NCBI RefSeq assembly: GCF_932274485.2
Contig: NC_065882.2
Span: 69,911,431 to 69,975,430 of the forward strand
From: Patella vulgata
Lineage: Eukaryota > Mollusca > Gastropoda > Patellidae
DNA length: 64,000 nucleotides
Reading direction: 5' to 3'
The position numbers and the translations under genes were made by a program. Shown here in pieces: positions 13,301 to 22,300 of the stretch (positions within the stretch are counted from its first letter, which is position 1; each line of letters starts with the position of its first letter). The notes beneath the pieces were generated by a model, which worked only from the letters and a program-made list of their open reading frames with translations, did no database searches and had not been told where the DNA came from.

Positions 13301-16300
13301 ATGTATGGCAGTATTTTTTCTGTTGACAGTTTTAATAGTATAGATAATTTATTAAATATGACACTTGACAAGGAAATCGTTGTGATATTTTATCACCCCA
13401 ATTGGTCTATTCTGTTGATGAATTATATTGATTGTGTTTTTACTTCTGACCTCAAGACCTACATGTATTGGAATAATATATAAGTATAAAAAGAAATCAA
13501 TAACTGATAAAGTAATGACTAGGTCTGGTTTGTACCATTCTGTTGCGTACTTAGTAATTTACAATCTAATGTAGTTTTGAAATACACCTAGTCACCTTCT
13601 GTAGTGTACGCCTGTCTGTGCCATACTTAATTTGCAATAAATTTCATCTGGCTAATGAACCAAAAGAATTTGGAATTTAGTTTGTTCCATCCTATTCAAT
13701 TGACTTGCAAGAGCAAATTGATCTAGCTATCATTGGGTATTAGAATGAGTTAAGTTTGAACTGCCATTTCTTTCTACCATATTAGGTAGAATGTGCTTGT
13801 GAATTATGTCACCCTGGCCTGTACATTCATCTGGCACCCACAATTACATTCCAATCTTGTTTAAAAAGCTAACAGGAAGAATTCAAATTGATTCTCAATG
13901 ATATCTGATGATTTATTCCAGAGTAATGTCCCTTTTAGCAGCCTGGAGACAACAATTATTTAACTTTAGTAATAATTGTAAACCAAGATTTCTATCTGAT
14001 TCATCTAACTCATGTTATACATGTCTCTGTGAATGTATAATCAGTATAAACATATTGCGTTATGTAACTGCTAGTAGCTGCATGTTTTATTGGCTGGCAA
14101 CCCATGTTTAATGAAATATTTGATGTATGATTACAGGAAGACACAAGTATTCTGTAATTTTTGGTGTTGGTACAAAGAAATTCCGTACAGCCGTAGTTAA
14201 AGATGCTACTGGATCACCTGATTGGAATGAAGAGAGTGCCATGTAAGTACCGGTATACCATTTTAAAGTTACAAACCAAACCAAACCTAAGTCTTTAGTC
14301 TTAACTGGTTTAAATGTTTCTTTTGATGTAAGATCTGATTGAACTTAAAGGAGCTAAATCGCTAATATCTGGAACCTAGAAATTGACACAAATGGATCGC
14401 AACGCATATAATAATGTAATATGAATGTATATAAACTGATTTACATTCAATCGTTTCCATTTTTATTCTTATTTCAAATCAGTTATGTTCCACGAAATAC
14501 GCCAGAAGTCTCAATGCAATGGCAATCTCTAGTGTCTGGTTATTCCAGTCTACACCGATATTTATTGTGCATGCTCTCCAGATAAGAATATAAGGTCACC
14601 ATTTGACATGATGTGTGGAATATGTCTAGCTGCGTTCTTTGAGTCCCTTGTTCCAAATGGCACTGAAACGCATTATGGTACACGATTTGTGTACCAATGG
14701 TAAAATGTTTATTTTGTCTTGAATATTTGATATCAGAAGCCCATCTTTTCCCTGTAAGATCACAAGACCATTGTTGATTTGAATTGACAAATAATTCGTG
14801 TTTTCAATGTCGAAGATTTTTGATGATATTAAGTTAGAGACTTAGCTACTTTAAATCATTTAAACATATGTAATATTGGAATAAGTCTTCAATGTTTTTT
14901 TAAAGGCTTTATTAATGTTTACATCATATTACATGTAGGTTCAGTACATAAAAAATTCCTAAGGGATATTATACATATGCATAGAATATTTTCAGCATTG
15001 TTAACATTTTCAAACTAGGAAGGAGTAACACTACAACATTGTTATTAAGTTGAATATTAGCTTTTAAAACGGCTAAACTGCACAGGCCAGTTAAAAATAT
15101 TTATTTGATGGAAAGTTAATTATGTTCTGTCACGCAACACACCATTTTTTCATCCCTGACATTTACATATGAGTAAAGGTTTTACAGGTGTCCCAGATAG
15201 TTGATGTTTTTCTTTCATGAAAGTGTCAGTTTCTCTTAAATAAACAAAATGCACATGTAGGTAATTGTTGACATGAAAAACAAGAATGGTTGTACTTAAC
15301 CACCTGCTTAAAGAGACACTGATAACCTTGTAAATATTACAACGATAACCTTTTATAGTTAATTATAATTAATTGTAGGAGGATGTAGATATAGTAAGAT
15401 ACATGTACAAATAATTTAAATGGTGTCCTATGTCATTTAGCAAGGAAATGATCTATAAAAAAAATCATGCAACTATTCTTTAAGATAAGGAAAACATCCA
15501 ATGAATACGGTAGATCTATTGTCTATTTTGTAATGTTGTATTTGTATAAAATTGGAGATTTTCCTCTTAATTCCTACTTTATTATTTTATGTCATTTTAG
15601 TAATGGCATAGATCTGTTGTGTCTGTTCCTACATGTATTTGTTTTTTGATAAGATTAATATCAAATAAATGGCGGTTTTCAGCTTAAAGGGCCGATCTCG
15701 ATTATATTTTGGAGAATAAAATTGCTTAATTTTGTGATAAAAGCCCTTAAAATCCTCAAACATACATTTTCGAAGAACTTAAACCCGTCAGTCTTCATCT
15801 GGAAATGGAGACCGGTGTCACAAGCTGTTTTACATGTATGCGATGTCTGGATAAAACCAGACCTTTAATTTATAAAAATAACGTGTAGGTGAAATTTACC
15901 TTTCGTTATCAAGTACAGCACGTGGGTCATGCACTGTATAGACCTCTAATTAAATGGCAATAGATTATCAGGACACAAAATCTTAAAAGGATTATGTGTC
16001 CGGATAAGCGATTTTGACGTTCACGATCAAACAATTCAATATTTGGATCTGAAATTTTGAGACAAGGTAAATACACCATTCCTCTATATTTTGGGGTTTA
16101 CATGTAAATTACATACGTACACAGACTTTTATTTCTGAGACTGTTAAAATCGGGATGGTTCCTTTAAATCCCATTTTATTATTTTCAGCCATGTTGGTCA
16201 CAAATCTATTGTGTCTGTTTCATACATGTATTTGGGGTTTTTTTTGGTAAAATTAGTATCAGATAATTGGAGATTTTCTGCTTAACTCCCATTTTATTAT

Positions 16301-19300
16301 TTTCAGCCATGTTGGTCATGCCACAGATCATGTTTTTTTTACCGTTATGGAAAAAGATGATGTCCTTGGACAAGTTGTTATTCCGGCCTTATCTTTACAA
16401 AGCATAAAGGGACAAGTTAAAAAGATCGGCCTTAAACCACATAAAAAATGTATGAACCCGAAAGGTGATTTAATATATCAGTGTTATGTATCTAAATATA
16501 GGCCAGCAACATCAACACCCATCATTAAAAGTAGTACACCCATGAGATCGGGAGGAGGCGGAGCCCATCTGACAGGTTTCGCGCGCTTAAAGAGTAACCT
16601 GACACCATCACCTATTAGCAACGGAAAAGACTCAAATAAACGTGAAAATCGCAGCTCACTGGCAACATTTAATAAAAAGCTCTCCCGTTCAATTCACAAT
16701 ATATTTAATTTTTCTAAATCGAGTGATGAAAAAAATGACGACGATGAAGATAACGATCATTCGAGTAATAAACCGTTTTCAAAATTCGCAGCAAAATTTC
16801 GCAGCACTAATAATCTGGATGACATGGCTCAAACTCCAGTTATCACAAACGTCATTCCGAATATTGGCACGGTGAAGGGGGGTACGAGAATTATAATAGA
16901 AGGACGTAATTTAGGATTAGGTAAATCAGATATCGTTGAGTTAATGTTATGTGGTAGTGATATATTAGACACAGTGGAGTATGAATCTTCTAACTGTATT
17001 GTGTGTACGACGAAGGAATGGGAGGCAGGAAAAGGTGATATATGGTACGAAACTGTGTCTGGTGGCCAAACGGTGGTCAAAAACTTTTTCACTTTTGTTG
17101 ATTCTTCATCTAAAAATAGTGCACCTACACCAGTTATAATGAAAATATCAGATTCCTCATCGGAAAACAATGACGACGCTAGTACTGGAATTGACAGTCG
17201 GAACACTTCAGTTGCTGGAGATGATGAAATGCTTTCAGCCGTTACACCTGAGAAAAATAATATCAATTCTGTTCCACCTAGTCCATGTCCACCAAGAACA
17301 CCTTCAAACCAACATAAACTGGAGGTAAATATTAATGACTCATCATTGAGTTGATTTTATCACCTGAAACCTTTAGCACTTCAAATATTTTCTACACAAA
17401 TGCACCTTAATGTACAGATATTATTTTTCCTAAGGCACAATCTATTTCTTTGTAAATTAGCATGTTTAGTTTATATAATGTTTGTCAACCATATCCTTCT
17501 TTAGATTTTATTTTATAGATGTGTTATAATTCATCAAAGTAAAATTCAGTCTGTTTTCATTAAGTGTGATCCGTGGAAATAAGGATTTTAATTATACATG
17601 TAGCTGATAATTAAAGCACCACAGAACTTGTATCTGACATTTTAAATTTTGTACATGTACATGACATGTAATAAGATGTATTATGTAAGTTTTAGATGAA
17701 GAGCTGTCTGTTCTTGATACATGTATAATAGTTATGACTATTTTGAATGTTTCTTTCAAATTGCTTTATTCTGAGCAAAGTTATGAGTTTTGGAAGATGT
17801 AGCGTAGATTTTTTATTATCGTAGCAACGATACTGGACAAATGAGACTTTTTTTTTTTTCAATCCTCTGGGCATTCTAATCCATTTAAATCTCCACCATA
17901 TGATGAGCTGATTATAGGCTTGTCATGTTAATAAATGTCTAAATAGTAATTTATATAATATTTGAAGCCAACACAAAGATCTTTAAAGGCTCAATACCAC
18001 TCTTGTTGTAACTGAATAATATGTCCCAATCTTTATTCTGGTCAACAAATTGTACTATTTTACAATATTCCAATTAATTGGTGATACAAATTTCATCTTA
18101 ACACACCTAATTTAATAAATTGGAAAAATTCAACTAAATGATTTGAAAAGCCTAACGTAAACCTTTTCAAATGTGACTTGGATTTAAAAATATTTTCGAA
18201 CCCTCTGGACAAGTAAAATAGGATGTAATGGATAATTTACACAACAGGTAGGACACTTAAACATCTAGTACTTAGAATAAGGCTATTATTTATTTTCTGG
18301 AGCTGTCAAGCCAGCAAGAGTGTTATTGTCCCTTTAATAGGCAGATTTAGCTCTTACATAATTCATCTTTAACAAAATAAATCTAAAACAAAAAAATGTA
18401 TTCTGTGTCAAACGGAATTGTTCCTGGCAATTCCTTTGACAGGTGCCTTATTTCCAGGCTTGATTACATATATTAAGTAGATTATGTTTAATTTCAAAAG
18501 ATTCTTTGAGTTTTGCTTAAATGAAGAAATTATGCAGAGATATGTATATACTTGTACAGTAAAAATGGTGAGTCATACCAAGTGAAGTGACACCCATTGA
18601 TAAGAACATCATTAATTAGTATGATATATTATCCCAATGACAGACTGAATTTTTTTTAATGAGTTATTTTATGTTATTGTGAACATGTTGAATTTCTGTA
18701 GAATTATTTAAATTTAGCAGATAAGTGAAACGAGTGAAGTATCCCGGTGGTCTTTAGTGAAAAAACGCATGGTATATACAATATCTGATTTATTAATTAT
18801 TTTACAGCACATACTCCTCTTTCTCCCTTCTTCTTTTAAGATTTAGTTGCTTTTCCTATATATCCCTTGCAGAGTTCTTATTTAACAAATTTCGCAATAA
18901 AGACAGTTAGATTTCACATTTAAATTTGAAGATCAGTTTGATTAAATTGAAAGTTATTTTACGATTATTTCTTTTTTTGAAAACATAATTTAAAGTAGAT
19001 GATCGTTATAAGGGAGAGTTTTTATCCCTTGCAAACTACAATATTGTCAAAGATAAAACTCGAAATGGATTTTTTGATCCAAAAAGGTTCAGTTTCATTC
19101 AATATTTACATAGATATTATGAAGAGTTAGGTATTTCACGATATTCAGATTCCTCTACAGTCAGTATAAACAAACCAGAAACACCTATAGGTGTTGTACT
19201 GTACAACATGTGTAAAACCTTTTCATAGATCTCGGTTAATCCAATTAATTCCAAGCTGTAAGATTATCTACTGTTGATATTGTGGTTTTATTTTCTTAAT

Positions 19301-22300
19301 TAGATGTTAAATAATTGAGTAAATTTTACCTAAATATGACGATCAGTGGCTTTATCGTAAAAGACCAATAAATTAAAGTTGAATATTTAAATTTTGGGAA
19401 TGCAAAGGGACTGGCTGTTCAATTTCTCAACCAGACATTTTTATGTGTTATCTAGTCATTGACTTGCAGAATTTGCTTAAATAAGAACTTTGTTATCTTG
19501 CTAGTTGACGTAGTGCTAGAAAAGTACATGTGTTAGATGTATGTTTATGTAATGTGGTATATTTGTCTGTAATGTTAAATGTGTAATTGTTGTGTACATA
19601 TTCTGCTATGAATATGACAGTATGTGTATTATTTAAACAACGTGTGGGTTGGTCCTTGAAGATGAAACATTTCTATTATATTTGTCATGTCTAACATTTT
19701 TTTATCCTAATTACCCTAATTAATGGTGTTAATGACCACTGACCTCTTGGTCTAGATAACATTATTCATATTTTACATTTTTTCTACATTAGTGATAAAA
19801 CATAACATTTTGTGGTAGTAATAATTTTCTATTTTAATGGGTTTTGAAACAGGATTAGTGAAGTTATTTGAAATTAACCTTTGACATGAGTTCCTGTCGA
19901 CTAATTTAAAGGGGTATTGTTATATAAAGTTATAAAAATGTACACAAAGTTTAATATAATAAAGTCATCCATCTATAGATACTGTAGGGGGAGGATACTG
20001 AAGGGGGAGGGCCCCCTCGTTACCCTGTGAAATGGGGTTTAGCGTCCACTCGACACAAACTACGTCATTTCGAGACTAACACATGGTTCAATTTTATTTC
20101 AATAATTCGCTTGCACGTAGGGGTCTTTAACAGTGGAGGAAACCGGAGGACCCGGAGAAAACTCACGAGGTTGGGCAGGCGACCCTACTCCTTGTCACGT
20201 ACAACCGGGGAATCGAAAACCACGCCAGTTGACTCAATGACAAACCATATGATACAGCACGCACGTGCTAACAATTCGGCCATCCACCCCGCCCTCCCCC
20301 CATTACCCTGTGGGAAAGAGAATAACACGTACCGAACCCATGGCTATCAATATTCCAGGTATATTAGTCTCATGGTCCTGAAAACAGGTGCATGAAAGGT
20401 GAAGAGGTGATGCGAAGATTTAAATTTTATCCATTTTTTTCTCCCTAGACCTAAACAATCACCGCCATGTTTATTTTACTAATTGGTTTAAAGTGAAATT
20501 TGTTTGCATGTGATTAAAATCAACCTAGCTAACTTTTAACTTGTCAAACAAAATTTATCGTGGAACATAATTACTGCACATTATATAAAACATGGTAAAA
20601 CTACCAAGTTGGGAATTAATAATTTGAACAGAGACATGTTATCGTATAAGCTTTTTATTTATTTATGTAAGGCATTGTCATGCTTATATGATGAAAGCTT
20701 TTACAAATGTGATGTTATCATATTTGAAAGTGGGATGCTTTATGCAAGTACAGTATATACACTGTATCTTGGGTATTTATTTATCGCATATCAGCAATGT
20801 AAAATGTTTTAGTTGAAAATGTATTAAACGAAGACGTAGTTACAACAAGTGTTTGAATAGGGTAGATTAGGTTAAATATATATATACCAACGTGGATAAA
20901 ATGAAACCAGCACTGCCTAATATTTGTGGAAACTTAGTTTATCCATCAATTAAATCTTGAAAGAGAACATGTATTATATGACACTTACAGAAACAAATTA
21001 TATATTATAAAGTTAATTTCAGAGAAGTTTATTTCAAGGTGGGGAATATGTACAAATCATTTTTATTTCATTTTTGTATACTCACATATAATTTTGGTTG
21101 TATATTGTTTGGAAGTTGTATCTTGATCCTCAAAACCGTATCATTGAAATGCTGAAGCTGCAGGTCAGCCTATATTGAATTGCCTGGCAAGCCATCTTTC
21201 TCATTTTCAGTTTATCTATGTTATGTTTTGTTGTTTAATACATGTAATACCACAATAAAATATGTTTTATAACAATATAATTTGTAATATTTTTAGTTAC
21301 CCGATTCGATGAAAACTAAATCATTAGGTCGAGTACAGAGTAATGAAGGTATAGAAGGACGATATAAGAAGAATTTTATGAAACATGTAAGACGAGCTAG
21401 TGAATCTATAGTAGCTGAACAAGAAGGTTTATCACGAGAAGATGTTGATAGACATAGTAAGTAATACATTAATAACAACTTCTAACTTCCTTGTTTCTTG
21501 AAAATACATCAATTCAAGTTAGGTCTTTATTTTATTCCAGTTGTAATTTGCTTTGTGCATGGTTAATGTTAAAGATGCATTATGTAAGATTTAGATAAAG
21601 AGCTGGCCATTCTTGCTATAATAGTTAGAGATTAGATAATGAAAAAAGAATAATTTGAAAAATGACTTTATTCTGAGCGAAGTTATCAATGTTTGAAGTT
21701 TAGACAAGAAATAACCATAACTCCGCCCCACAGTTCATATTTTAGATTATCAAGTTATTCAAGTACCATTGCCATAATTAAATCTCAATTGTTAGTTCTT
21801 TTGATTTTATCAGTAGCCTCTGGACATATTCACATTTCCACTCAATATGTAAGCCATTCGATGATGGTCTATAGAGTTAATTATTGGCTTGTCTGTGTTT
21901 CATCTCACTGGTATTTAGGCCACACTAGTTTGAAAATTGGTTCTTTAGCAAAATGTTGGTTTCCGTTTCTTGGGTTATAGATATTCTCAACAGATTATAA
22001 TTTTTAACTAAACATCATTCAGGAGATTATTTAATTATCAAGACCCGAAGGAACTAAATATTACATTGCTTTAGTCTTATTTCTCCATGGGACCTAATAA
22101 TGCATACATGTAGTTGTATACCGGGATCACCTGGCTAAGTGGGTAAAACGCTTGCTTGCTAGCCTGGAGGTCGGGTGTTCGATCCCTGCATTGGCCGAAA
22201 AAGTTCATCCAGATTTTCCGGCGTGGTTCCCCCTTGTGATGCAGGACGGGGGGCCTGACAAGGACAGGTGTCTAGTCCTTCGGATGACACGAAAAACTGA

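Noticed and set aside
16829-17266. 145-codon open frame on the - strand
   Set aside because: Antisense shadow of exon 4 of the Rab11-FIP-like gene, whose + strand frame encodes recognisable C2 and IPT domains.
22140-22200. tRNA-like sequence with A and B boxes
   Set aside because: It is followed by the SINE1 body and CATTT tail and recurs in many copies; it is a SINE head, not a tRNA gene.
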